Part shown: piece after piece, positions 51,565 through 59,819 of the stretch
Position numbering within the stretch: the stretch's first letter is position 1
How the letters are laid out: every line of letters begins with the position of its first letter
Assembly: GCA_965661345.1 (NCBI GenBank)
Contig: CBFIDK010000006.1
Coordinates: 1-64,000, forward strand
Length of the DNA: 64,000 nucleotides
Source of the DNA: GCA-2862585 sp965661345
Lineage (GTDB): Bacteria; Bacteroidota; Bacteroidia; Flavobacteriales; UBA7312
Direction of reading: 5' to 3'
Made by a program: the position numbers and the translations under genes
The notes under the pieces: generated by a model
What the model saw: only the letters and a program-made list of their open reading frames with translations
Databases searched by the model: none
What the model was told of the DNA's origin: nothing

Positions 51565-53040
51565 ATGCGTAATATTTTATTTACCATTTTAAGTATGTTA
51601 TTGATTCAATCGGCTTACGCAAGCTTTGACTGGAACACTAACTGTAAAGAAGCCTACACGAATACGATAGAACTTAAGTTTGATAAAGCACAACAAATCT
51701 TAGAAAACGAACTAAAAAACAATCCTAACAACTCTCTTGTATATCTCATTGAAAACTATAGCGATTATCTAAAAATACAAATTAGTGAAGAAAAACGTGA
51801 ATTTGACAACTTAAAATCAAAAAAGGAATATCGACTATCTAAAATTGAAAATGATAATTCTGAATCTCCATGGAAATTATATTCTGAAGCAGAAATCCAT
51901 CTACAATGGGCCGCAAACAGACTAAAATTTGCTGAGTACTTCAATGCCGCCTACGAAATCAATAAAGCATACAGATTACTAACAGAAAACGATAAAAAAT
52001 ATCCCAATTTCTTACCCAACAAAAAAAGTCTAGGGGTTCTATATTCTCTTATTGGAAGTGTGCCAAAAAAATACAGTTGGATTTTATCAATCATTGGAAT
52101 GGAAGGCAATTTAGACAGTGGTTTAAGTCTTATGAATTCCACCATTAAAAAAATGAAAACACACGATGATTTTTCATATATGGTAGAAGAGACGTATTTT
52201 CTGTACGCATTCTTAAAAATGAATTTGGATAATAACCAAAACGATTTAAAAGAACTATTAAAAGAAATTAAAAGCAGTGATTTTCTTCTGTTAAATTTCG
52301 CTGCAAGTCGAATTGCAACACAAATCGGCAATAATGATCTAGCCATTAAAATACTAGAAGAAAGAGTAAGAGGTAAAGCGTACTATCCATTTCATTATTT
52401 AGATTATCTTATTGCCGTAGGTAAACAGAATAAACTCGACGAAAGCTGTATAGAATATTTCGAACTTTACCTAAATAATTTTAGTGGCATCAACTATAAA
52501 AAATCCAGTTTAATGAGAATGAGTTGGCACTACCTCATAAATGACGATGAACAGAATTTTATTAAATACAGAAATAAAATTAACGATTTAGAAGGCCTTT
52601 ACATTGGGGCGGATAAAGAAGCTCAGTTTTTTTTCGATAATAAAATTAAACCCCATAAAAATCTACTTAAAGCTAGATTGTATTTTGATGGAGGAAATTA
52701 TGACAAAGCTTTAGAAAATTTAGATACTATTGATAAGCAAAAAATCAAAAATAACACCTTTGACAACTTAAAGTATCACTACCGAATGGGACGGGTTTAT
52801 GAGAAATTGAATAATTCTAAAGAAGCCATACTATATTACAAAGAAACAATCAGTAAGAGCTCATCCGAATACCTACACTTTTCAGCAAAAGCTGCTCTTC
52901 AACTAGGCTTAATCTATGAAAAAATAGGTGATAAAAAACAAGCTTCTGACTACTTTCAATACTGCATTGATGTACAAAATCACTTGTACGAGCAAAGTCT
53001 TGAACAAAAAGCTAAAGCTGGGCTTGAGCGTCTAAATTAG
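51565..53040 (+). CDS. Exported TPR-repeat protein
   Basis: A 491-aa protein with a signal peptide (1-19, LIQSAYAS) and an alpha-helical body. TPR-like repeats are visible near 20-70 (KFDKAQQILENELKNNPNN), 375-400 (LYFDGGNYDKALENLDTID) and 410-485 (YRMGRVYEKLNNSKEAILYY, LGLIYEKIGDKKQASDYF). The middle is less regular. No catalytic domain is seen; it probably binds proteins in the periplasm. It starts right after a terminator and converges on an OMP gene. Confidence 0.8.
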   Translation: MRNILFTILSMLLIQSAYASFDWNTNCKEAYTNTIELKFDKAQQILENELKNNPNNSLVYLIENYSDYLKIQISEEKREFDNLKSKKEYRLSKIENDNSESPWKLYSEAEIHLQWAANRLKFAEYFNAAYEINKAYRLLTENDKKYPNFLPNKKSLGVLYSLIGSVPKKYSWILSIIGMEGNLDSGLSLMNSTIKKMKTHDDFSYMVEETYFLYAFLKMNLDNNQNDLKELLKEIKSSDFLLLNFAASRIATQIGNNDLAIKILEERVRGKAYYPFHYLDYLIAVGKQNKLDESCIEYFELYLNNFSGINYKKSSLMRMSWHYLINDDEQNFIKYRNKINDLEGLYIGADKEAQFFFDNKIKPHKNLLKARLYFDGGNYDKALENLDTIDKQKIKNNTFDNLKYHYRMGRVYEKLNNSKEAILYYKETISKSSSEYLHFSAKAALQLGLIYEKIGDKKQASDYFQYCIDVQNHLYEQSLEQKAKAGLERLN

Positions 53041-54512
53041 AATTTCCAACCCATTGTGAAAATCAAACTGTAAGACGTGTTAGTTATTTTATGAGCCGGC
53101 TCAAAATTAGTACTGTATAACGATTGACCCTCAGAAAATTCACTAAAAACATATGCTAAATCAACATATCTGTATTTTCCTCGTTTTCCAATTCCAACAG
53201 TGTATGATTTTTTTTCGTCTCTAAAATTATCAATTGAACCCGTTACTTCATCATTTACTATTGGGTTCTGATAATACGAATAGCCACCTCTAATCAAAAC
53301 TGGTGAAAGATTTAACTCCGCACCTATTCTGGTATTTACGACATCTGTATAGCTATTGGAAATGATATTTTCTTGATTATTAAAATAGTCGTAATCATCA
53401 CCATTTAACTGCATCGTAGAGTAATCCACAAACTCAACATCAGCACTTAGTAAAAGTTTATCTAAAATCAGCGCTGCACTACCAATTACTTTCATAGGAG
53501 TAACTACTTCATAATCGTAAATTCCGTATGGAGATGTATACGTATAGGCGTAATCGCTATCGTTTAAACTATGTTGAGTTCTTATAATCATTTCCCACTC
53601 ATCATGCATGTCATTAAGGGTTGGTGAATGCCATGACAATCCTACTCTAAAATTGTCATTTGCTCTGTAAATAGCACCCAATTTTAAATTGATACCACTA
53701 CCTGTGGTCATTTGATTTTCATAAACATCAAAAGACTGGACAGTAGAATTTGTATCTGCAAAATTTCGCTCATTATATCTCGATTTCTTTTGATAGTTGA
53801 TGTTTGTTAGACCAATTGTACCACCTAAATATAATCGTTCTTGGTACGAACCAGCATAACTAATGGCAAACTCGCCAGAAGAACCCGAAATACTGGTTTG
53901 ATTAAATTGATCTTGACCTGTTTCAACTTCTCTGAAATAGTTCCCGTCATCAATCCAACCGTTTGAATCCGTTTGCAAATCAATTAAATCAGTATCGAAA
54001 GCTCCCAACTCAAAAAATGGATCTAAATCATCTAACTTATATCCCATAGCAGATGCTAAATACACGTCTACTAAAGAGGAATTTGAATTATATGCACTCT
54101 GAATAGTGTTAGACCTGTAGATGTTGGTCGTATTATAAGCAAAACCTATATTTGTTCTTCGCCAGTCAGAGTCCTTATTAGACGTTACTGGGGCAACAAA
54201 ACCTACAGAAGGTAAATTAAAATTACCCGTACTGTTAATTATTTTGTTCCCTTTGTAGTAAGAAGTCATATCTCGACCACTCAAATCCAAGGAATAAGCG
54301 AAATCGTATGACTGATATACACCTAGACCAGCGGGGTTAGTGCTGAGAGTAGAAATATCAGCGCCCAAAGCGCCAAATGCATTAGCCATCCCAGCAGTTC
54401 TAGCAGTCCCTATTACATCTGTTTGAGAGAAAAATAAAGCGTCTTGATGAGATTGAGAAAAAGCAGTTAATGCTGTAACTACAAAGCATGTACTTAAAAT
54501 ATATTTTATCAT
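53037..54512 (-). CDS. OmpP1/FadL-like outer-membrane protein
   Basis: A 491-aa beta-barrel protein with a signal peptide (1-19, LTAFSQ). Mature residues open GTARTAGMANAFGALGADISTLSTNPAGLGVY, the hallmark of the OmpP1/FadL family in Bacteroidota. The rest alternates aromatic strands and polar turns, ending YSLIFTMGWKF, a C-terminal aromatic strand for Bam insertion. FadL-type proteins pass hydrophobic molecules through the outer membrane; the substrate is unknown. It is 8 nt downstream of a lipoprotein gene in the same operon. Confidence 0.88.
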   Translation of the reverse strand: MIKYILSTCFVVTALTAFSQSHQDALFFSQTDVIGTARTAGMANAFGALGADISTLSTNPAGLGVYQSYDFAYSLDLSGRDMTSYYKGNKIINSTGNFNLPSVGFVAPVTSNKDSDWRRTNIGFAYNTTNIYRSNTIQSAYNSNSSLVDVYLASAMGYKLDDLDPFFELGAFDTDLIDLQTDSNGWIDDGNYFREVETGQDQFNQTSISGSSGEFAISYAGSYQERLYLGGTIGLTNINYQKKSRYNERNFADTNSTVQSFDVYENQMTTGSGINLKLGAIYRANDNFRVGLSWHSPTLNDMHDEWEMIIRTQHSLNDSDYAYTYTSPYGIYDYEVVTPMKVIGSAALILDKLLLSADVEFVDYSTMQLNGDDYDYFNNQENIISNSYTDVVNTRIGAELNLSPVLIRGGYSYYQNPIVNDEVTGSIDNFRDEKKSYTVGIGKRGKYRYVDLAYVFSEFSEGQSLYSTNFEPAHKITNTSYSLIFTMGWKF

Positions 54513-54520
54513 AGTTTTAA

Positions 54521-55525
54521 TTATCTAGGTCTCCTACCACTCCCTCCTCTTGGTGACGATATTCTTGGAGAGGAATTGTAAGACGGTTTTGAATATGAAT
54601 TATTTGACGGTATTTTTATTGAATTATTTTCAATTGGTTTTTTTGTTTTTGAAGGTTTACTGTAAGCAGGTCGAGTAATTGCCGGCTTGCTATTTTGTGG
54701 CGATTTCTGATTAGTATTTACAGACTGGTTAAACACAGGCTTAGAAAAAGAGTTATTAACGTTTGAATTAGAATTAGTGTTATTAAACTTATTTGAAGTT
54801 GGTTTTCTATTACTAATCTCGGTAGTTTGTTGAAAATTGTAAGTCGGTTTCTTTTCTCTTTCAAAATTATCTTTAGAATACGTTTGAGGCTTTCTATTTT
54901 TCACCTCTGTACTGTACAAAGTAGCAAAGCTTTCTGGTGTTTTATTTTTATTATTTTCTCTAGGACCATAATAAATACTATTGTTGTCATAGGAATTATA
55001 ATACGTTGGATAACCGTGCGCTAATAAACCATCATAATGTCCGTAGTAGCCGTGGTGGCCATGATGGTAGTGATGATTATAGAAAGGATGATAATAATAT
55101 GGACTGTATGCATAATTGTAATAAAATGGGTCATAATAGTAAGGATCCCAGAAATTATATCCATAATAAATACTTACACCACAATGTAAAGGATTACTTG
55201 AATACCAAAAAGAGTTAGTATAATAATTATTATAGTAGCTAAAACCGAATCCAGGACTATGAAAACGTCTTAAACGAGACGAATATTGGTAATCGTAATA
55301 ATCGTCTGAAGAATACTCATCAACATAGTCTTCTTCAGTTGAATACTCCTCTTCTATAGCTTCTTCGCCAACAGATACAACGGTTTCATTTTGTTCGGCA
55401 AGATCGGCGTATTTATCAGTTGTATAATAAATTTCATCTTTAAAACCCGATGAAGTAGTTTCAATAGTAATACAGGAAGAGAAAACCAATATTATAGAAA
55501 ACAAAAAAAGGAGTGAACTTTTCAT
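54521..55525 (-). CDS. Tyr/His-rich low-complexity lipoprotein
   Basis: A 334-aa protein. Signal sequence with lipobox VFSSC predicts a lipoprotein anchored at Cys17. Residues about 70-170 are extremely rich in Tyr, His, Gly and Asn (DYYDYQYSSRLRRF, HPFYNHHYHHGHHGYYGHYD). Residues about 200-334 are Asn, Ser, Lys and Pro-rich with repeated SKP/KP units (KPVFNQS, KPAITRPAYSKPSK, SYSKPSYNSSPR), ending in Arg/Gly. It has no recognised enzyme domain. Similar proteins occur next to OMP genes in Bacteroidota. The His cluster could bind metal. It is co-transcribed with the FadL-like gene. Confidence 0.7.
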   Translation of the reverse strand: MKSSLLFLFSIILVFSSCITIETTSSGFKDEIYYTTDKYADLAEQNETVVSVGEEAIEEEYSTEEDYVDEYSSDDYYDYQYSSRLRRFHSPGFGFSYYNNYYTNSFWYSSNPLHCGVSIYYGYNFWDPYYYDPFYYNYAYSPYYYHPFYNHHYHHGHHGYYGHYDGLLAHGYPTYYNSYDNNSIYYGPRENNKNKTPESFATLYSTEVKNRKPQTYSKDNFEREKKPTYNFQQTTEISNRKPTSNKFNNTNSNSNVNNSFSKPVFNQSVNTNQKSPQNSKPAITRPAYSKPSKTKKPIENNSIKIPSNNSYSKPSYNSSPRISSPRGGSGRRPR

Positions 55526-55576
55526 AATAATTTATTTAAAGATAGCGATAGTTTTAAGCTTATTCGCTAAAAAGTT

Positions 55577-55584
55577 TAATTTTG
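55577..55584 (+). promoter_or_regulatory. Putative -7 box of proS
   Basis: TAATTTTG matches TAnnTTTG, 57 nt before the ATG at 55642. No TTG at the usual distance. Confidence 0.35.
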
Positions 55585-55641
55585 TCATACTTATAACGCA
55601 CAATCAACTGTAAAATTACAAACAAACTTTCAATATAAAAA

Positions 55642-57117
55642 ATGGCAAAGAATTTCACTAGTCGAGCTGAGGATTACTCCAAATGGTATAACGAATTAGT
55701 TGTCAAAGCAGATTTGGCGGAAAATTCAGGTGTGAGAGGATGCATGGTTATCAAACCGTATGGTTTTGCTATATGGGAAAAAATGCAAAGTGAATTAGAT
55801 AGAATGTTCAAAGAAACTGGACACTCAAACGCCTACTTTCCCCTATTTATCCCAAAATCGTATTTAAGTAAAGAAGCTCAACACGTAGAAGGTTTTGCCA
55901 AAGAATGTGCAGTTGTAACACACTACAGACTTAAAAGTAGTGAAGATGGCAAATCGGTAGTCGTAGACCCTGATGCTAAACTCGATGAAGAATTAATCGT
56001 AAGACCAACTTCTGAAACTATTATCTGGGATACTTACAGAAAATGGATAGAGTCTTACAGAGACCTACCTATATTGGTCAACCAATGGGCAAATGTTGTG
56101 AGATGGGAAATGAGAACTCGCCTATTCTTAAGAACTGCTGAATTTTTATGGCAAGAAGGCCATACAGCACACGCCACAAAAGAGGAAGCCATTGAAGAAA
56201 CAGAACAAATGATTGAAGTTTATGCTCGTTTTGCTGAAGACTTCATGTCTATGCCTGTAATAAAAGGCTTAAAAAGTGAAAACGAAAGATTTGCTGGTGC
56301 CTTAGAAACGTATTGCATTGAATCACTCATGCAAGATGGGAAAGCTCTACAAGCTGGAACATCGCATTTTTTAGGACAAAATTTTGCAAAAGCATTTGAT
56401 GTAAAGTTTACAAGTAAGGAAGGAAAACAAGAATACGTTTGGGCAACCTCTTGGGGAGTATCAACACGTCTAATGGGTGCGCTAGTTATGACTCATTCTG
56501 ATGATCACGGTCTAGTGCTACCTCCAAAACTAGCTCCTTTTCAAGTAGTCATAGTACCCATTTACAAAGGTGAAGATCAATTGAAAACTATTAGTGAAAA
56601 AGCCAAAGCGATAAAAAAAGAACTAGAAAATGCTGGTGTTAGTGTTAAGTATGACGACAGAGACACACACAAGCCAGGATGGAAATTTTCCGAATACGAA
56701 TTTAAAGGCGTTCCTCTTAGGGTAGCTATTGGACCTAGAGACCTAGAGAATAATACGGTTGAATTAGCAAGAAGAGATACGCTAGAAAAAGAGGTCGTTA
56801 GCATGAATGATTTGACTAATAAAGTCGAACATTTGTTGGAAAAAATACAAGAAACCCTTTTATTAAAAGCCCAACAATTTAGAGACGATAATACACACCA
56901 TGCATCTGATTGGCAACACTTTAAAGAGCTAATTGCAAAAGATTCTGGATTTGTATATGCCCATTGGGACGGACCCGCGGAAACTGAACAAAAAATAAAA
57001 GAAGAAACCAAAGCCACAATACGTTGCATTCCATTAAACAATAAACAAGAAGAGGGAACGTGTATTTACAGCAAAAAACCTTCTTCTCAAAAGGTAATTT
57101 TTGCTAAAGCTTACTAA
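55642..57117 (+). CDS. proS: Proline--tRNA ligase (archaeal/eukaryotic-type)
   Basis: A 491-aa class II synthetase charging tRNA-Pro. It has the short architecture without the bacterial editing insertion and with the C-terminal zinc-binding-like extension. Seen: FTSRAEDYSKWYNELV, SGVRGCMVIKPYGF, motif 2 around WEMRTRLFLRTAEFLWQEGHTAHA, motif 3 GVSTRLMGALVMTHSDDHGLVLP, and the anticodon domain from APFQVVIVPIY. This type is usual in Bacteroidota. Its last base overlaps the next ATG. Confidence 0.96.
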   Translation: MAKNFTSRAEDYSKWYNELVVKADLAENSGVRGCMVIKPYGFAIWEKMQSELDRMFKETGHSNAYFPLFIPKSYLSKEAQHVEGFAKECAVVTHYRLKSSEDGKSVVVDPDAKLDEELIVRPTSETIIWDTYRKWIESYRDLPILVNQWANVVRWEMRTRLFLRTAEFLWQEGHTAHATKEEAIEETEQMIEVYARFAEDFMSMPVIKGLKSENERFAGALETYCIESLMQDGKALQAGTSHFLGQNFAKAFDVKFTSKEGKQEYVWATSWGVSTRLMGALVMTHSDDHGLVLPPKLAPFQVVIVPIYKGEDQLKTISEKAKAIKKELENAGVSVKYDDRDTHKPGWKFSEYEFKGVPLRVAIGPRDLENNTVELARRDTLEKEVVSMNDLTNKVEHLLEKIQETLLLKAQQFRDDNTHHASDWQHFKELIAKDSGFVYAHWDGPAETEQKIKEETKATIRCIPLNNKQEEGTCIYSKKPSSQKVIFAKAY

Positions 57118-57791
57118 TGGAAAATTCAAAAAAAATAATAAATAGATTAAGTAAAAAAGCTGCTACTAAACAAGAAGTATTTAGAGTAAGTAAATCTGTA
57201 TTCAATACTTTAAAAAACGTTGCAAAGGAGTTATCAGAAGATTTGGAAAGTCAAATCACTCCTATTGATGAAAATGTTGAAGTAAAATATACCGATAAAG
57301 GCGAATTTGAAATTGAAATCAAATTCTCAGGAGATACTCTTATCTTCCACATGCATACCAATACGTTTTCCTTTGACAAAACACATCAAATATGGAATTC
57401 TAAATATGTAAAAGAAGATAAATACCGGGCATATTGTGGCGTTATAAATGTGTATAACTTTCTGAGTGACAGTTTTAAATACAACCGAGAAAACGATTTG
57501 GGGTTTTTGCTCGGACGAATTTTCATTAATAAAGATCAGCACTTTTTTACAGACGGAACAAACAAGTTGGGTTTTCTATACAATGATTTCGATCAATCCA
57601 CAATAAATAAAGACATCCTCAAAAACATAATCGAAGAGTTAATGCTCAATGCTATGGACTTTGAACTTCTCACTCCCCCATTTAAAGATGTTCAGGTTGT
57701 AAGCCTCCACCAAGTGTTGGAAATGAGCAAGAAAATGAAGCTTAAAACCTCTAAAAAATTAGGTTACAGGTTCAACAGCGAAAAATTATAG
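57117..57791 (+). CDS. Conserved hypothetical protein coupled to proS
   Basis: A 224-aa soluble protein with no signal peptide. I do not recognise a named domain. It starts with a basic helix (IINRLSKKAATKQEVFRVSKSVF), continues with beta strands (VEVKYTDKGEFEIEIKF, TLIFHMHTNTFSFD) and a segment FLLGRIFINKDQHFFTDG. It overlaps proS by one base (TAATG), which argues for coupled translation, but no role in translation can be read from sequence. Confidence 0.7.
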   Translation: MENSKKIINRLSKKAATKQEVFRVSKSVFNTLKNVAKELSEDLESQITPIDENVEVKYTDKGEFEIEIKFSGDTLIFHMHTNTFSFDKTHQIWNSKYVKEDKYRAYCGVINVYNFLSDSFKYNRENDLGFLLGRIFINKDQHFFTDGTNKLGFLYNDFDQSTINKDILKNIIEELMLNAMDFELLTPPFKDVQVVSLHQVLEMSKKMKLKTSKKLGYRFNSEKL

Positions 57792-57812
57792 TATTTTTTT
57801 TCTCAACCTCTT

Positions 57813-57841
57813 TGTGAAATTGTAAAAGATATTATATTTGC
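57813..57841 (+). promoter_or_regulatory. Bacteroidota-type promoter of tRNA-Glu
   Basis: TTG (57813-57815), 18 nt, TATATTTG (57834-57841): a full match at ideal spacing, 29 nt before the mature tRNA 5' end. Confidence 0.7.
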
Positions 57842-57870
57842 ACTCGCCTTTTTTAAAGGACTAACATACT

Positions 57871-57942
57871 GGCCCCTTCGTCTAGTGGTTAGGACGCCAG
57901 GTTTTCATCCTGGAAACAGGAGTTCGATTCTCCTAGGGGCTG
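57871..57942 (+). tRNA. tRNA-Glu (TTC)
   Basis: A 72-nt cloverleaf. The acceptor stem GGCCCCT pairs with AGGGGCT (first pair G-U), the anticodon stem CCAGG/CCTGG encloses loop TTTTCAT with anticodon TTC, and the T-arm has GTTCGATTC. The discriminator is G73. CCA is not encoded (the next bases are CGA). Confidence 0.97.
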
Positions 57943-57944
57943 CG

Positions 57945-57977
57945 AACCCACTCTGAATTCAGAGTGGGTTTTTTTTT
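57945..57977 (+). terminator. Intrinsic terminator of tRNA-Glu
   Basis: Perfect inverted repeat AACCCACTCT/AGAGTGGGTT around GAATTC, followed by a run of Ts. It begins 2 nt after the tRNA. Confidence 0.92.
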
Positions 57978-58023
57978 GCCTTAAATCATATTGATTAACT
58001 TGCAGTCCAATTAACTCATTCAG

Positions 58024-58830
58024 ATGAAGTTTGTTTACCAAAGCATACTCGCACTTATTTGTTTGTCATTATTTCTATTTTCCACTAAAAACAAGAAAAA
58101 AAGCAAACCAAAAGCAATAAAAAATACAATCTTTGCTCATAGAGGATTGCCTCATTTAGCTGAAAATTCTCAAGAGGGATTTTCGGAATCAAAAGCTCTT
58201 GGATTTACAGCCTTAGAAACCGATGTAAATTTCACAAAAGATAATCAACTGGTGTTGTTTCATGATAAAAACCTAAAAAAACAATTAGGAATTGACAAAG
58301 ACATCAATGAAGTGTTTTGGAAAGACATTGAACAGCTTAAAATTCGTCACAAGGGGGAAGTTACTTCTAATAATGTCATACGATTAGAAGATTTTCTAAT
58401 TGAGAACTACGGCTTTAACACTGTATATCTTGACTTTAAAGTAACATCGAAATCTGTTGCTGATAGTCTATTATCCTTAATGGAAAAATATGAAGATCAT
58501 GAGCGCTACTTAATCGCAGATGCTAATATTCTTTTTTTAGCCTATTTAAAATACAGGAATCCGAAAACTCAAACTGTTTTAGAAGGCTTCAACAAAGGTA
58601 AAGAATGGACCTATTACCTAGTTCCAGAACGGTTTAAACCCAATTATTGGGCGAGTTTTTACTCCGAAATAGACGAGAATCACATATCATTTTTAAAAAA
58701 TAAAAATTTACTAGAAAATAAAATCGTGTATGGTATTGATAAAAACAATATTCAAGACGCAAAATTAAAAGGCTTGAAACATCTCATTGTAGACTATCAC
58801 CCCTCAATAAAATCACTTTTTGAATATTAA
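58024..58830 (+). CDS. Glycerophosphodiester phosphodiesterase family protein
   Basis: A 268-aa enzyme of the GDPD TIM-barrel family that cleaves glycerophosphodiesters to glycerol 3-phosphate and an alcohol. It has IFAHRGLPHLAENSQEGF (HRG...EN catalytic and metal residues), ALETDVNFTKDNQLVLFHD (ExD...HD), and VYLDFK. A hydrophobic N-terminus (about 5-21) suggests export or membrane attachment. It is upstream of a CDP-alcohol phosphatidyltransferase gene, a lipid-related neighbour. Confidence 0.88.
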   Translation: MKFVYQSILALICLSLFLFSTKNKKKSKPKAIKNTIFAHRGLPHLAENSQEGFSESKALGFTALETDVNFTKDNQLVLFHDKNLKKQLGIDKDINEVFWKDIEQLKIRHKGEVTSNNVIRLEDFLIENYGFNTVYLDFKVTSKSVADSLLSLMEKYEDHERYLIADANILFLAYLKYRNPKTQTVLEGFNKGKEWTYYLVPERFKPNYWASFYSEIDENHISFLKNKNLLENKIVYGIDKNNIQDAKLKGLKHLIVDYHPSIKSLFEY

Positions 58831-58889
58831 TTTCATTAAAACGTCATATTCCTACAAATAGTTATAGATTGCAAGAAGATAAATGAACA

Positions 58890-59657
58890 ATGTCTAAACT
58901 CCCAAAACAACATCAATTTTTAGATTTATCCGACTACGGCCGTACCCCTGCACGTTGGATAGCTAAGTCGCTAAAAAACACTCGTTTTACACCTATTCAT
59001 GTAACAACTTTATTCATTATTTCTGGTTTTTTAGCTATTGCTTGCATTCTCTACGGACACTACTATTTGGCTGCTTTTTTCTTAGTACTAAAGTCCATTT
59101 TAGATGCAGCAGATGGCGAACTATCTCGTTTAAAAAACACACCCTCATATGTCGGCAGGTATTACGATTCTATCGCCGATTTTATTTTGAATTTTTTATT
59201 CCTACTCTGTTTTTGGTCTGTAGGTGAACAATCCATTCTATACATGCTTTTATCCTTTTTCTTAATTCAATTACAAGGAACGGTGTATAATTTTTACAAC
59301 GTTATTTTGAGAAACAGTGTAAATGGAGACTCAACCAGTAGGGTTTTTGAAGACAAAGCGCCCATAGCTCTTAAAGGAGAAAAACAAAGCACAGTTAATT
59401 TCTGCTATAAACTGTATGACATACTGTACATCACCTTTGATAAATGCATGTACATTATGGATAACAAAGCCAGTCAATGCCAACCGTTTCCAAAATGGTT
59501 TATGACTATTATTTCTTTTTTCGGATTAGGGTTTCAATTACTTATAATGGCTATAATGTTGGTCTTAAACCTTGAAATGTACATCATTCCTTTTTTCATT
59601 TATAGTTCAGTATTTATTTTGGTATTTATTGGTATTCGAAAAGTCTTCCTCAAATAA
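58890..59657 (+). CDS. CDP-alcohol phosphatidyltransferase family protein
   Basis: A 255-aa membrane enzyme with about six helices. The signature LDAADGELSRLKNTPSYVG then RYYDSIAD follows DxxDGxxAR(x8)GxxxDxxxD, with Ser where Ala is usual. These enzymes transfer a phosphatidyl group from a CDP-linked lipid to an alcohol, or the reverse type, forming phospholipids. The acceptor (glycerol phosphate, inositol phosphate or serine) cannot be fixed. The 59-nt gap from the GDPD gene leaves an operon possible. Confidence 0.86.
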   Translation: MSKLPKQHQFLDLSDYGRTPARWIAKSLKNTRFTPIHVTTLFIISGFLAIACILYGHYYLAAFFLVLKSILDAADGELSRLKNTPSYVGRYYDSIADFILNFLFLLCFWSVGEQSILYMLLSFFLIQLQGTVYNFYNVILRNSVNGDSTSRVFEDKAPIALKGEKQSTVNFCYKLYDILYITFDKCMYIMDNKASQCQPFPKWFMTIISFFGLGFQLLIMAIMLVLNLEMYIIPFFIYSSVFILVFIGIRKVFLK

Positions 59658-59776
59658 CTTTTTTGAAAATTGAGAAGTGTTTTTTTCTCAAAATAAAAGG
59701 ACTAAAAACAAGCAACACTAAAACATAGTATCTCCACTTTATCTTCCTTTAGTTATATCTTTTATTAATTATTGTA

Positions 59777-59784
59777 TACATTTG
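59777..59784 (+). promoter_or_regulatory. Putative -7 box of the T9SS-sorted HExxH protein
   Basis: TACATTTG matches TAnnTTTG, 35 nt before the ATG at 59820. No TTG at normal spacing. Confidence 0.4.
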
Positions 59785-59819
59785 ACTAATTATTAAAAGC
59801 TAGAAAAATCTTATTCACC

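Noticed and set aside
56577..57041. 154-codon minus-strand open frame over proS
   Set aside because: Antisense shadow of proS with no family similarity.
59660..59705. TTGAGAA/TTCTCAA hairpin as terminator of the phosphatidyltransferase gene
   Set aside because: Only a 7-bp weak stem and no T-run after it on the plus strand.
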